A DNA stretch of 64,000 nt from Sialis fuliginosa (taxonomy: Eukaryota; Arthropoda; Insecta; Megaloptera; Sialidae). The notes beneath the pieces were generated by a model. That model saw only the letters and a program-made list of their open reading frames with translations, was not told where the DNA came from and ran no database searches. Position numbers and translations under genes: made by a program. The DNA is taken from the NCBI GenBank assembly GCA_961205875.1, contig OY540812.1:23011098-23075097 (forward strand). The letters are read 5' to 3'. Below, one piece after another: positions 22,088 through 35,055 of the stretch; the stretch's first letter is position 1, and the number at the start of each line of letters is the position of its first letter.

Positions 22088-23629
22088 AAATCAAATATCA
22101 AGATATTGTAGGAAGCTGCAGTATATTAAAGGAATTATGAATAAGTACAGCATTTAACTAATATATAGATGTGTCAGTACTTTTGCTGGAAAATACTTGC
22201 TTGCAGTATTGATGCTGGATTGCATAAAGTATCTTTCATACCGAAGTGAAACTTGGGAATATTGTTAATATTCTGATGTATTGGTAAGAAAATTGCGCTT
22301 AATACGCAATAGAATGAATAAATTACCTTTTCTTGTCTATCTTTATTTTTTTAAGAGACGAATTGTAGACAGAATCCTTCAAAAGATCTTCATTTGTGTC
22401 TCGTTAAGTTAATCGGGCGTTTATAAGGGAAACATGTTTTTTTATGCAACATAAAAATATATGAATATTTAATGAAGAATTATCCTTTATTCTCCGTTAA
22501 CTTTCTTAATTAGCGTTTGTGTAATTCAGCATAAGACTATAATAGTTCAAAATATATACTTTTTGATTCGTGTGTCTATTGCAGCCTATAAACGAATTAA
22601 TAAGAATGAAGAGTTATGGCAAGTAAATAATTTTTATTTTGATAAATTATAAACTATTTGTGATATATTTTTAATAAATATTATTTTAATAACTTGACGA
22701 ATTTATTAATAATATAACTAATCATAAATTTAGATTTTTATAAGTATAATTCATTTTGATGAATAGTTTAATTATACGTAGATGTAGTTATAGTAAAGAA
22801 CAAAAATAAAATCTAATAAAAAATTTATTTATTTTTATGTTTTCGCCTCTCGAACATTTTTTTTTAATTTCTGGAACGTGCAAAATTTAATAATTAGGTA
22901 AGTAGATGAAAATTAAATAATAAAAAAAAGCTTTATTAAATAATTATTATAAAGTAAAGCTTGAGTTGTGTTTTTCTTATACCTCCATTTCTAAACAGCC
23001 TAAAGGTTAACAATAAGTTATTGTATTCAGTATTCCTTATCAGATAAAGAACTTCTAGTGGAAATAACTATAAGACGACATAATAATAATTATCAACAAG
23101 AAGGGGCAAACTTCTGAAGCCACCAGAGATATCAGAAACAGTTAAATCAATTTAGTAGGATCGCGGAAACTCGTGTGATAGTTGATTGAATCAAAGGACA
23201 CAAAAGTTTTCCCGAACTGTTTGTTGAGCAATTAGTTTTTGATGTCTTCAACATCTCTACGTTAATAAACAACGATTTCTTTATCTTCATATTGGGGTGT
23301 TAATTTCGTTAGTTTTCTTTAAGCGTTATTATTAATACGTCAATTTTGTTTATTTATTTTTCTCATAAGCTGAGTTTTCATTTTACAAAATTTACCACTA
23401 ATAAGAAAATAATTTCTAGCTATAATTTTCTGTAGTCCAGGCTGTCTAGGATAAAAAGAAATTAAAATAGGAATTTTGCAACTTACAGGATTTGTTACAA
23501 ATGTGGTTTAGAATAATACCTTAAATTTGCTCCGATTTTGATTGTTCAGATTTTCTGTTTTTTGCTAAATAGCGGTCTAAATAAGTATTATACAAAAAAA
23601 AATTAAAATAAAAAATTTCCCTACAATCT
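22088..23629. other. AT-rich spacer, nothing recognised
   Basis: No ORF, RNA gene or defined transposon is visible. Long A/T runs dominate. Confidence 0.6.
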
Positions 23630-23756
23630 CCATTTAAAAAAAATTTTTTTTTTTAAATTGAATGGTTGTAATAAGTTTCATTCGATCTGGCGGAAAAAAT
23701 ATCACGGGAATGGGGGTTTCGAAATCCACGCGAGCGAAGCCGCGGGTAACAGCTGG
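23630..23756 (+). mobile_element. Helitron-like 3' end fragment
   Basis: Ends CGAGCGAAGCCGCGGG followed by TAACAGCTGG and then T. A short GC hairpin just before a CTRR end is the Helitron 3' signature. The upstream segment (GTTTCATTCGATCTGGCGG) matches 24.39 kb. The 5' part is missing. Confidence 0.6.
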
Positions 23757-23875
23757 TATGTAATATAGTAAAATACAAGTATGTATGTAAACTATTAATC
23801 AAATTCAGGACACTTTTATGGTAAGTTTTTCGATTTCAATAACATTTTTCATTGTTTTGCAGCAGTTAAAATAAA

Positions 23876-24470
23876 ATATGAAGGGTTGTAATTGGATACT
23901 TTCGATCTGGCGAGAAAAATACTACGGAAGAGGGGTTATTAGGGGGAGAAAACAAACTCTTCAATTACATAGAAGTCGAGACTTATACATACATAATTAT
24001 TATAAATGCGAAAGTGTAGCTCTCAGTCTGACTATTTGCTACCTGTTTACGGCTAAACCGCTTTACTGATCTTGATGAAATTTGGCAGTGAGATAGCTTC
24101 TATCTCTAGGAAGGACATAGGCTACTTTGTATCCCGAAAATTAAACCGGTAAGGGATTGCAAAAGGGTTGAAAAATTTGTATGGGGAATTTTTTTTAGTA
24201 ATAAATATTTCACCCCTAGTCATATGAAGGGTTGTAATTAGTCTTATTCGATCCGGCGGGAAAAATACCACAGTGGTGGGGTATTAGAAGTAAAAACAAC
24301 CCCCTATCTCGATTTTCCATAATCAATGAAAATCAAAATATAGAAAAAAATTATATTTCACACATTTATATATGAATGGTTGTAATTAGTTTCATTCGAT
24401 CCGGCAGAAAAAATATCATAGTGATGGAGGTTTCGAAATCCACGCGAGCGAAGCCGCGGGTAGCAGCTAG
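23876..24470 (+). mobile_element. Helitron-like non-autonomous element plus attached fragment
   Basis: A complete-looking copy runs from TCGAGACTTATACATAC (23976) through TGCGAAAGTGTAGC and ACCGCTTTACTGATC to GAAGCCGCGGGTAGCAGCTAG (24470), followed by T. The end combines a GC hairpin and CTAG, as in Helitrons. Bases 23876-23975 are an internal piece of the same family fused upstream. No Rep/helicase ORF is present. Confidence 0.65.
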
Positions 24471-24897
24471 TTAATAATAAAATGCATTTTTTACAAACCG
24501 ACAACTTAAAATATTATTCCAGATAGTCCACATTGGAGGTGAAGTCAAAATTTGTTCTATGTAGATTTAGTATGGAAAAGCCAATATTATATGTACTTAT
24601 TATTATGTTATTTATTACGGTTATACTCATTCTTCGCTACACTAAACTTACAATAAATATTTTTCTTTCATTTCTATTTTGTATTAATGTGAAAGACTAC
24701 ATGAATGGTAGTAAAAGAAAAAGAAGCAAGTAAATTGAAATTGATTCAAGGCTTGACAGAAGTAATACAACATGACACTGAACACTGTACCTATTGATAT
24801 GAACAAAGTAGGTAAATAATTTGATTACCTACTGACTACTGATAGATGAAAAAATATAATTATTTGATATGCAAATATGTTACTTATGACCAGGTGC

Positions 24898-25241
24898 GCA
24901 TTATAGATTTTTAGTTGGACAATCAAAATTTGAACAAATGACGCCAATTAGTATATAATCCGTTTATTTTGAAATGAAAATTTATTTGAAGTCCATTTGA
25001 TTTGATAAATGAAGTTAATGACAACATTTAATAGATATAACATTATATGAAAAGCGAACCTTTAAAATATCTCTCAATAACAAAAAATTGGCTTACCTTA
25101 CTTTCAAAATAAACGGCTCAAATGTAAACTATCGATTGTCCAACTGATTCAGTATTGTTGAGCAATTGTGCCTATGCAGTACTGCATTGGGTGTCATTTG
25201 TTTAACTTTTTATTGTAGGTACAATTAAAAATCCATAATGC
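24898..25241. mobile_element. Fold-back MITE
   Basis: Inverted ends GCATTATAGATTTTTA and TAAAAATCCATAATGC continue inward, imperfectly, through AACAAATGAC and CCGTTTATTTTGAAA segments. It is 344 bp and non-coding. Confidence 0.65.
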
Positions 25242-27600
25242 TTACGTTTTAAATGACGATTAAAAAACTGTCTTTAGCACTACGTCCGCGCCGTCTGATT
25301 TAAATTTGAAATTTTCGAATCAGTCCGGCTCTGTCTTAATTACTATAAAATTTAACGAAATTTATAATATTCTCAATATTCAGTAAAAATAGTTTTTTAA
25401 AAATTTTCTATGATTCATTCATAACTGATTTTTTTTCCCTCAAATCGGCGTTTTTAAACCACTGTGCGCCACCTGATACAATCATTCCTCCCCTTGCGCC
25501 GACTCTGTGGCTGAATTCAACTGTACAAATAAAACCGTATTTCAGTAGGCGTGAAAAAAAACTTGGCAAGAATATGCAGGACAAAAAACAAATGTCGTTA
25601 ATTGGAACCTGTGTCCCGTCCACATAAAGATTTGCCGTTAGGGTCCCTGCGAGACGCCGAATTGCATTTTTCAACGTGGCAAGATGTCGTAAACAGAGCA
25701 TAGCATTCAATTATTCAACACCGACTCCCAGATTTCTCGCGCAGCAGTTGTTGTATACTGTTATGATGCATTACACTTTAACTTGCGACTCGCACTTATA
25801 AAAGTTAACTAAAGAACACAAGCAGCGATGAAAATTAAATGATATGACCGTCTCTGGGAACTCATTTTACATACTTCTGTTTCTTTATAAACGTCGGTGG
25901 GGAGTAAACGCGGTTGTATTACGTTGATGAAAACGGTATAATTTTGTATCACTTATATAAATGGTTTAAAAGGATGAATTTATTTGTTACTGCTTTCGTT
26001 GTAAAATGAATTGTTTATATGATATTTTATATTAAAATTGTATTTATTTGGTATTTAATAACTAGGAAAGCACGTCGAGACGAGATCAACTTTAATTTTA
26101 TAAATATTGTCGAGAGTCTCGGTTTTAAAAGATTATCGATAATAATATAAGTAATAATATTAGTAAATTATTTATAGCTTGGTATAAATTTCTTTATTGC
26201 AGAAAAAAAAACACGATACTCGGTCTCGATCATGTGTACGAGACGAGGTCGAGACGAGATTGGCTTAATATTTTATGAGACGAGATTGTCATTGGTAAAA
26301 TTTTAGATCGAGAATCAAAAAGTTTTGTAGCGTATCAAGGTATGTATGTATAATATTTGTATGATATTTTTATTTAAAATTTGTATGTCAAAAACTTTTC
26401 AAAATTAAAGTTAATTATCAAATGACTTAATTAACATTTATCTATTGAATTAAAGTTAACAAAAAGAAGATTTTGTTAACTTTTTATTGATTTTGCATGA
26501 AAAATTCATTATAATCTAATTATCGCCATAGGGCATAGGCCATGCTTGTTCTGAAGATAAAAATGTGAAAACTAAAATAAAGATTTTGGATTTTGGCTTC
26601 TGATCGTTATATTGGCTAACTTTTTATCGCACATTGCGAGGATACCTTCAGGAAAATGCAACAGCCTTACAGCTTGCAAAGAGAGATTTTAATTATATCC
26701 GATACAAACTTACAAAAATTCGATGATCTCGATATTGATTAACATTATTTAATAAACATTATAATTTCAGATAAGAATATCATACGCTCATTCGTTAATC
26801 TTCACCAGTTCGGAATAATTGATATCTATATTAGTTTTTAAGTGTATCTTATAAGTAATTTACGAATAACGAAACGTTGGTTGATACAGGTTGGCGCGTT
26901 AAAAATTACTGCTCGATTATAGGGTGAAGTTTAAAATCACGTGGTGCTTTTTGATAAGATTTATATATTTTAATAAACAAATTAGTCTCGATTGAAAAAA
27001 ATTAAACGATAGTATTTATACATTGTAATATTTATGTTTGGCCAAGTCTGTTTGGAAGCAATGAACTGAATTATTTGAACGTTTCTTTTTTCTGAAGACA
27101 CATACAAATAAAGATTGACATTTCTGGACTAATTAATGGACATTTATTTATTCCCAATATTTTATAGTATAATCAAAAAAATATTTTTAGCAAGTTACTC
27201 AATTTAATAAAACCTAATACCTAGTATATCAATAAACAAAACTGTCTCTGAAGAATTATAACAATTTGCTTCTATACGGCATACTTAAAAGTGAAGAATA
27301 TTTTATAAAAATATAAAAAACTACGTATAAAATAATAGCTTTTGTTGAAGAGACGTCTATATTTATCCCATATCTACTTCAGAGGTATTTAAAAAGTGGT
27401 ACATTATAATCCTCGAAGTAGTTGAAAAATGTACTTACAAAAGACAGATGTTAAAAATAAACAATGTATTTTTACATAGGAAAAATAAAATATATATTTT
27501 TTTGTATTTCAGACTTCTATAAGTCTAGTTATAAATAACGGTTTTTCTTGACTATTTTTTTTATAATTTAACTCTCTGTGATTTTCAACAGTTCACGTAA
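25242..27600. other. Gene-poor spacer with one GC-richer block
   Basis: 25430-25760 is less AT-biased and open on the minus strand for 100 codons (25710-25408), but I recognise no domain. About 26070-26290 has repeated CGAGACGAG-like motifs on both sides of an AT-rich centre. The rest is plain AT-rich DNA. Confidence 0.45.
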
Positions 27601-27604
27601 CAAA

Positions 27605-27713
27605 AAATATACCTATATAGAAATAACATATTTTGGTGAGATTGGGTATTAGAATATTTAATATTCTAATACCTAATCTCACCAAAATATGTTATTTCTA
27701 TATAGGTATATTT
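27605..27713. repeat. Near-perfect 109-bp palindrome
   Basis: Two 54-base arms flank a single central base at 27659. The only mismatch I find is in the GGGTATTAG / CTAATACCT pairing, which would be a G-U wobble in RNA. The arms start AAATATACCTATATAGAAA. It could be a palindromic MITE or a hairpin-RNA source. Confidence 0.9.
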
Positions 27714-27739
27714 ATTAGGATGTGTCAAAAAAATACATT

Positions 27740-28290
27740 GCTCTCGTTACGAAATACGTTAGTTTTTGACCTAAAATAAATACTCGCGGAAGGAATTTAA
27801 TTACAGATTACTCTGTAATTAAATTTTAAGAGGTGCCGCAAGGGGGGGGGTCTGTTTCTCATTTAAATGACATAGGAAAATGATTATTTAGCACTAAAGT
27901 TGCTATTACTGATTTATGATAACTGATGAAAAATTTTTAAGGTCATCATTTTATAGAAGATAAAATTCTCTACAAAAGTGTCTTCAAAGTCATGTCAATT
28001 TAACGTATCAAAAGTTACAGGCAGTGATTTATTTGTTAAATTGTATGTACGTCTAAAAGGCTCTCACAACTAAACTATTGTTTTTATAAACGTTTTTTCT
28101 ATACGTCCTTAATTTTTTTTTATCATTTTTCATGAATCAGTAATATCAACTTTAGTAGTAAAGATTGATTTTTCCATGTTATATAGGAAACAAGACCCCC
28201 CCTTGTAGCACTTCTTAAAATTGAACTACAGGGTAATCCTTGTGGGGGGATTCATTTTGGGTCATAAACTACCTTATTTTCGAAGCAGTG
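27740..28290. mobile_element. Fold-back element
   Basis: The left arm (CTCTCGTTACGAAATACG, then TGACCTAAAATAAAT, the G-run and CATTTAAATGACATAGGAAAA) is an inverted copy of the right arm (TTCCATGTTATATAGGAAAC, CCCCCCCTTG, TTTTGGGTCATAAACTACC). The arms are about 200 bp each. A half copy lies at 16250-16495. Confidence 0.7.
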
Positions 28291-28399
28291 AAGCGTTATA
28301 ATCGTTAAAGCATTTTCATCGTGGATTCACGATTGTATTTCGAACATTACTTTTGTGTAGTCTACGATACGATCGTAATTTATGCGTCATGTCAATATC

Positions 28400-28770
28400 A
28401 GGTAGTGGCATCAGTCTTGGCAAATTTTTAATTAAATGTACTGAATTAGAAATATTTATTGATATTTGATTACTATCATTTATGAATATTAATCTATATA
28501 CATTAAACTGTCTTACAGCGTGATTTTTGACAATCGGCCGATAGGTGTCAAAATGGTGGACATTTCAACTAATCATTAGTATAATTTATTTATTAATTAT
28601 TATATTATCATAGCAACTGCTTTACATTGTTTCAAATTTGACGATTCTTTCATTTATATCTTTTGTGTTGTAGACGTTGTAGTACTTATCATTTTATAAT
28701 CATTAGCGTACTCATTACTGGTTTTACCTTTGACATTACTGGAGAAAAAACATGAACAAAATAAAAGACT
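28400..28770 (+). repeat. Long inverted repeat, left copy
   Basis: About 370 bp with AATTAAATGTACTGAATTAG, AATCGGCCGATAGG, TATTATATTATCATAGCA and ATTACTGGAGAAAAAACAT in order. The same order occurs inverted at 34665-35055. Confidence 0.75.
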
Positions 28771-31708
28771 ATAATTTAAAAAAAATATATATTTGCTGAC
28801 TTTGGTAATTAAATTGATTAAAGAGTTACTTGTTTTATTAGTAACTTGAGTTCACGAGAATTACAAAAAAACAAGCCCATTAATCCAAAAAAAACAAAAA
28901 CTTGATTTTATTTAGTTTACCTTAGTTTTAATTCCAATTTTACATGTAAGTAGATTGATTCCGTGCAAATATCGTAAAAACCTAAATAGTGCAATTCAAG
29001 TAAGTACCCTGTAAACTGATGCTATGTTTGGACATCACTGTCATACACGGACAGAATTGAATACGTTAAAGAGCGTGGAGAGATAGGAGGCTGGTGTGAG
29101 GGTTTGGGGGGACACATTAGCCGTACAAAGACAAGATAGGGGGTCCCCGAACAGTGATAAAACTTTTTTATCCGCGCCGTAGAAGCAAACTATGTGTTGC
29201 ATTGTTGTGCTGGGATGTCCCATATTATAATATTTATTATTTGTGTCCCCCCCGCGGCGGATAATGTCCCCTTGGCCTCGTAACAAGACGCGCTCTACTA
29301 AAATGTTATTTTATTTCACTCTCTCAACACTGTGCGTCGTTGACACTCGGATGCTGCTATTTCTTTAAGTGGCAGGGTTGTCAATAAGTCCATCTACATT
29401 ATAGATCGTAAATTTAATGAAGGCGTACTTTTTACTTCCGCTGTCGTTGGGATGATGGGAATAGTGAGTTTAAACAATAATTGGTATTGGGGGGAGATCC
29501 GAAAGAAACATATTTTTCGGGAATCCGAATCCAAACTGAACTGTTGTATTTCAAGATCAATTAATCCAATCCTGAACCGAACTTTTTTAACCGGTAACCA
29601 TTTATTTTTAACAAGTTAAAAAAATATTTTTTTAATATTTTGATTATTCTTTCTACTTTGCTTTTTAATGTTTTATTAAAATTAAGAGTAAGTAAAACAA
29701 TATAATTTTTTTCCATAAATTCCACGTGGTACAACAAAAAACCGTAAGAATTCCGATTTTTTTTCAAATTGCTATATAACATTTTTGTCAAAGTACATAG
29801 ATTATTCTAAAAACAGAGAAATATAATTTGAAACAAGACAAACGCATATTTCAGTTTTTTTATAGTTTTTTCTAAAAATTAGTTTAATAGGCTTGCTAGA
29901 AAATCATTTTCTTCAATAACTGTCCTCCTATATCTGGATCGAGAATGCACCTTTTTGGTAAGTTCTATTTTGTATTTATATTTTTGACAGTAGACATAGT
30001 TTTATTGTTCTGTGATATAGTAGTATAATCCACACATTAACAATGTAAAATTATATGGTGTTTTTAGGATTTTTATATCACTTTTCGTATGGGTGATAAA
30101 ATTGTCTATCTATGTCATATTTGAACGTATTTTTTTTTACTCTGGTTTTCGATATGCCACTTGTATGACTTATTTTCAAAAACAAGTTGAACAACAAAAT
30201 GGTATTTTACAACAAAAACTTTATTGGCCACGACAAAAAAAAGTTATTATAATTAGTACCTACAACTACATAATAACAATAATAGAATTAAGAAAATCTT
30301 AAAATAAAATTATTATTATAATTAACATCTTGCATAAAAATTAAAAATCTATTGACTTATTTATAAGAGCTAATTTTTATATGAAAAACTTATTTTATGG
30401 CTTGTAACTCGAAAACCAAAAGTGATATAAAAATTCTAAAAGTACCAATCGAATCTACACAAAAAAGTGTCTTACAAACCGCAAACAAAAAGTATACATA
30501 TCTACATTGATAAAAAAGTTATAGTAATTTAAAAAAATTCGGGATATTTAGCTGTTTTGATTATCGCATAAACCAGTGGTGGTTAACCATTTTAGCTCTA
30601 CGTGTCAAAATTCTGAAAAAATCTACCTTAACTTGGGTGTCGTGTATTCAGAATTATTGCAAATTAGTATTTTTTAATACAATTTTTAAAATAATATCTA
30701 AACTGAGATCAAAAACTGTTCTGGGGCGAAGATCGTACGTAAACGATGCGTGTCAGCTAAAATGTCTTCGTGTGTTTTCGAATTTTTTTGATATTGTAAT
30801 ACTGACCCCTCCTTTACATATTATAAATTTAAATTAAAACAGATGGTATTACGTTCACAATTTTTTTTAGATAATCGTGTTGAAATTTTTTAATTTAAAT
30901 TTTTCAAATTTTCGATAATCTATAATTTTTGTTAAGAATTTGATTTAACCAGGTGGTTAAATCAAAAATAAAACTAAAATAAAACCAGTAACATATAATT
31001 ACTATAAAAGTTTTTGTAACGTCTGCGTACAGAGCTGACAATTCTCATTCCCTTTTTATATTTTTATTTCGTTTATGAAAATGTAAATAATATTCAGGTT
31101 CGGGCATGTTCTTGGTAATTAAATCATTTCCCTGGACAGAAAGATGACACACACACATACACACACATTAAATCGATGATATTAACTTGAATACATGGCT
31201 TCTAAAAAGGCACTTTTTAATTTGATTACACACACACACACACATATACACATGCATACACACAAGCAGGCGTATATGAGCATCTACCGACCGTTTTTTC
31301 ATTAACAGTTTTTTTCTCGAAGGGTTGCCACTAAATTTATTACGTTTGATGAATGGGCGCTCGAGATGTAGCTAATAATACAGATTTATAAGACTGCTGG
31401 ATCCAAGATTAAAAACATTTGGTGTATTTTGTGTTGTGAATTTATTATTGCATTTTTTTTATGTTTTCGCGTGTTTTTCTGTTTAAATCATAGATTCAAG
31501 TTTATCGTAATGATTTTTTCAAGCAAAAAACCTTTTATTTAGCTAGGAATTTAAGAATACTTATAAATGAAAATTAAAGTTCATAATATTTCATATGTAT
31601 TTTGAAATAAGTGAATGGCATATTAATGACTGCAGAAATTTCTTTCTTTTATTTTCTTCTAAGTTGGCAGAATAATGCAGAAAAATTAATATACGAAGTC
31701 AAAATATT
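28771..31708. other. Spacer between repeat copies
   Basis: Mostly AT-rich. 29041-29380 is GC-richer, with a chance-looking minus ORF. Two CA-type microsatellites lie at about 31148-31168 and 31229-31262. A loose inverted match occurs between about 30058 and 30420 (TTTTTATATCACTTTTCG). No gene is supported. Confidence 0.5.
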
Positions 31709-31994
31709 TTACACTATAAGAGTCGATCCAGACTATCGAGTCGGTCTCGGTCCGGTCTCGCTCCAATCAAATATAAATAAACAATGAAATTATTCACACT
31801 ATAGGTATCGGCCAGGTCTCGGTCGAATCTCGCTCTGATACAGCAGTAAAGAATATTTTATTGGAGTGTGATCGAACCTGGCATGGTTTGTATCAAGACC
31901 GGACCGAGAGCGGCTCGTTAATGTAAATATCATAAGATTTGATTGGAACGACACCGGCTCGATAGTCTGGATCGACCCTAAAAGTATAGTGTAA
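31709..31994. mobile_element. MITE with ~30-bp inverted ends
   Basis: The left end TTACACTATAAGAGTCGATC and the right end GATCGACC...TATAGTGTAA pair, and the pairing extends through CAGACTATCGAG. The interior has several GGTCTCGG-type motifs and a second CACACTATAG start at about 31797, hinting at partial tandem structure. It is 286 bp and non-coding. Confidence 0.8.
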
Positions 31995-34664
31995 CATTAA
32001 TGATATCTACAATAGAGAAGTGCAAGCCAAAAGAAATAGAAAGTAGGTAAGTAATTTTTATTAAATCTCAAAATATTAATATTTCCACTGATGTAAGTAC
32101 TATTTTATAATGTATTAAATGTTTGATAAAAAAGTGAATAAAGACATGACTGTCAGATATAACTCTCTAGACGTCTAGACTCCCAAATTTTTCTAGGTGA
32201 AGACACCCAAAACACCTTAGTGATTTTATAAAAAAAGAACTACCAAAAATATTAATTTACATATTCCCCCTGTTAGAGAAACATATAAGTATAAACAAAA
32301 AGGATAGAAAAATCTATGCTTAATGTTCCTGGACAACCTTTTAACATTGGGTTATCATGGTATTTATTTTATACCTCTATGTGCTGCGTTTCACATATCG
32401 TGTGCTATATTGGACAGCATAATTTTGAGATTAAAAAACAATTATTTTTGGTTTTTAGTGTTCTGTACGAAATCGAAAAAGGAACACAGTCATCTGTCTG
32501 TATCATAGCCTTCTAGCTATTAAACTGTTTGACCGATAAAACTGAGATTTAGTATATAATTTTAGCAAATTATGGACCAATAATAATAATAGGTCTGAGT
32601 TATTCAAATAAAACCTAAAGGTTTTGGCGCTTTTTGTAAATAACCTGCATTGTTTCCATCGTCTAAAACGAATAAATGACTAGAAAATATTGAGACGTGA
32701 ATCACGGTGGGAACATACGCTATATGAATTTACAGTCGTACATCACGCTTCATTACTTTATAATCCACGACTGTGATTCACGTTTCGTGTAAATTTGTCA
32801 TTACAGCTTGAACTGAAATCATATGAATGTTGAGTCTGGGGCATTGTAAATCTTCTTATACATGGCCAGCCTGTTGAATACTCCTGGCATAAGATACAGA
32901 ATGAAAGCCAAGAAAACCAACGTTAATTATTTTATGCGGCACAAACTATATACGTACATACATTAAACATACGTATTACACTATAAATAATACAAGCACC
33001 ACTGACGACAACAACAGCAATGTTTATTCCATAGAGTAGAGGACAGAAATGCATGCAAAATGAACAGTATTACAGTAACTGAGATTAATGCGAGGAAAAG
33101 TTGGCTAACGTGGATTGTAATAATATATACGTATCAACTAAAGTGAGAGAGAGGCCTCGCGTATATATGAATGTTAAATAAAGTTTCAAATTGTCAACGA
33201 AGCAAAGTTCTGTCTCCAGGGGGCGCACGGCGACGCGCAGTTATACGGAGCGGTGGTGGGGAAGGCACGGTTTCAGCAAGGACTGGCTTAAGGAGGGGTA
33301 AGCAGACATGCTGACTCGCAGGAAAAAATGTAATCGTATTCATGATTTTATATAGAAATATATATGTTGGTGATATTGGTTGGAAAGATTCTATTGTGTT
33401 TTAGAGTTCGATTTTGGAATAAAATTCTAAGGTCAGTTTTTAGGATTTTGCTTTATTGCAAATATGCAACTGTTGTGTGCTTTAAAATATTCTTTAATTT
33501 ATCTTGATAATAATAATAAAAAAATAAAAAATAGCAGTAGAAAATTTGATTTTATTATATTTATAATGATACTTAATTCTAATAAAAGTGAAAAAACGGT
33601 GAATTCCCAGCATCTCAGATGCTTGAATTAATAACTTAACTTATTCAGCTATTATGAGATTTTCCCACATTTTTTTAGTTTTGATTATGACAGTTCAGTA
33701 ATCAGGTCACTATTATGTTTTATTATGTGCATTTTTTGGTTTAGTTTTAGTTATTAAGGTAAGGATATAAAAACGTTTCATTTATACCTACATATACACC
33801 TTAAAGAAGAAAAATAAGATAGTTACTTATTTATCTGAATGTGACTCATACTGGATAATTATCTGGTAACTATCCAATAATTATCTTGATGATTACACAT
33901 CCATATACAACACTACTTTGGATTAAATTAAATCGTCTTTTTCTTGGATAGTGATTATCATTGCTTTACTTACTTTCTTATCTTATTACCTGGATTGTTT
34001 TATTACACTTGCAATACAGGCATTGTTTAAAATTAAAATTGTTCAGTTTACTTCTGTTATTGATAGAATAAAAATCGTAATAACATCAAATTTTATGTTC
34101 TTATCAAAGAAAAAAAATTTGTAGTACCGATTAAAAAAAAAGATATTTATCTATTAGAGTTATAAGCCCTCAAATCAAGTGTGGTCTATCAATAGTATTG
34201 GAGAAATTTGAAGAAACTGGCTCTACGAAAAATAACAGAGATATGGTGATCGACAGAAAAACAACTGTGTGATGGAGCGACTCTTCCTACAAAATAGATC
34301 CAGGACATCGATAGAAATGTATAAGAAAAACGTTATATTTATCAAAATCGATGAATTAAAGGTTCTCAAACATTTAAGATTAAAAAATAGCAATAACCAA
34401 TTGAAAATGTTTAAAATGTGTTGCAGTTCATTTTCACAACACTTTTTTATAGAATCACGTCGAACTCATATTTTGTAATTTGTATACAAGAACATAACCC
34501 GATGCAAAACTACTAAGGCTACGAAACTAAACCCTGTTTGTAAAGTTCAATTATCTTAGTTTAGATTTTCCCATTTTTTGTCGTCAACATAAAAATTTTT
34601 TGTTCCCCAAAATTAATATTTGTACTAACAATAAGTTTGAATTTATACCTACCAGTGTTGGTCT
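31995..34664. other. Spacer with one CpG-rich block
   Basis: AT-rich except 33170-33300, which is GC- and CpG-rich and contains CCAGGGGGCGC and a possible splice donor (GGTAAGC at 33297). No coding sequence is recognised. The ORF at 34269-34478 has no domain and is treated as chance. Confidence 0.5.
33216..33226 (+). promoter_or_regulatory. CTCF-like motif
   Basis: CCAGGGGGCGC matches the core of the CTCF consensus (AGGGGGCGC). It lies in the most CpG-rich block of its neighbourhood. A match of this length can arise by chance, and binding is unproven. Confidence 0.3.
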
Positions 34665-35055
34665 TTTATTTTGTTGATGTTTTTTCTCCAGTAATGAATA
34701 AAGTAAAACCAGTAATGGGAACCAAGTGATAGACACTTGCTATTGATTATAAAATGATAAGTACAGATACACAAAAGTTATAAAATAAAGAATCGTTAAT
34801 TTGTAAACAATGTAATGTAGATGCTATGATAATATAATAATTAATAAATATATTACACTAATAATTAGTTCAAACATCCACCATTTTACCACCCATCGGC
34901 CGATTTTCATCAAATTAAACTGTTTTAGAGTTAAGGGTCAATATATTATGATTCAGTAATCACAGTTATCAAATATCAAGATATTTTTAATTTAGTACAT
35001 TTAATTAAGCAATTGTTCAACACTGGGGTATTATCCAAAACTGGTGCCAGTACCT
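34665..35055 (-). repeat. Long inverted repeat, right copy
   Basis: Inverted partner of 28400-28770, with matching blocks ATGTTTTTTCTCCAGTAAT, TGCTATGATAATATAATA, ATCGGCCGATTTT and TACATTTAATTAA. Clear divergence between copies suggests two independent old insertions rather than ends of one intact 6.6 kb element. Confidence 0.75.

Noticed and set aside
31148-31262. Clustered CA repeats, considered as a CRISPR-like or regulatory array
   Set aside because: Plain dinucleotide microsatellites; no spacer-repeat structure.
28400-35055. A single 6.6 kb transposon bounded by inverted repeats
   Set aside because: Arms are visibly diverged, no transposase lies between them, and other transposons occur inside; two independent insertions are simpler.
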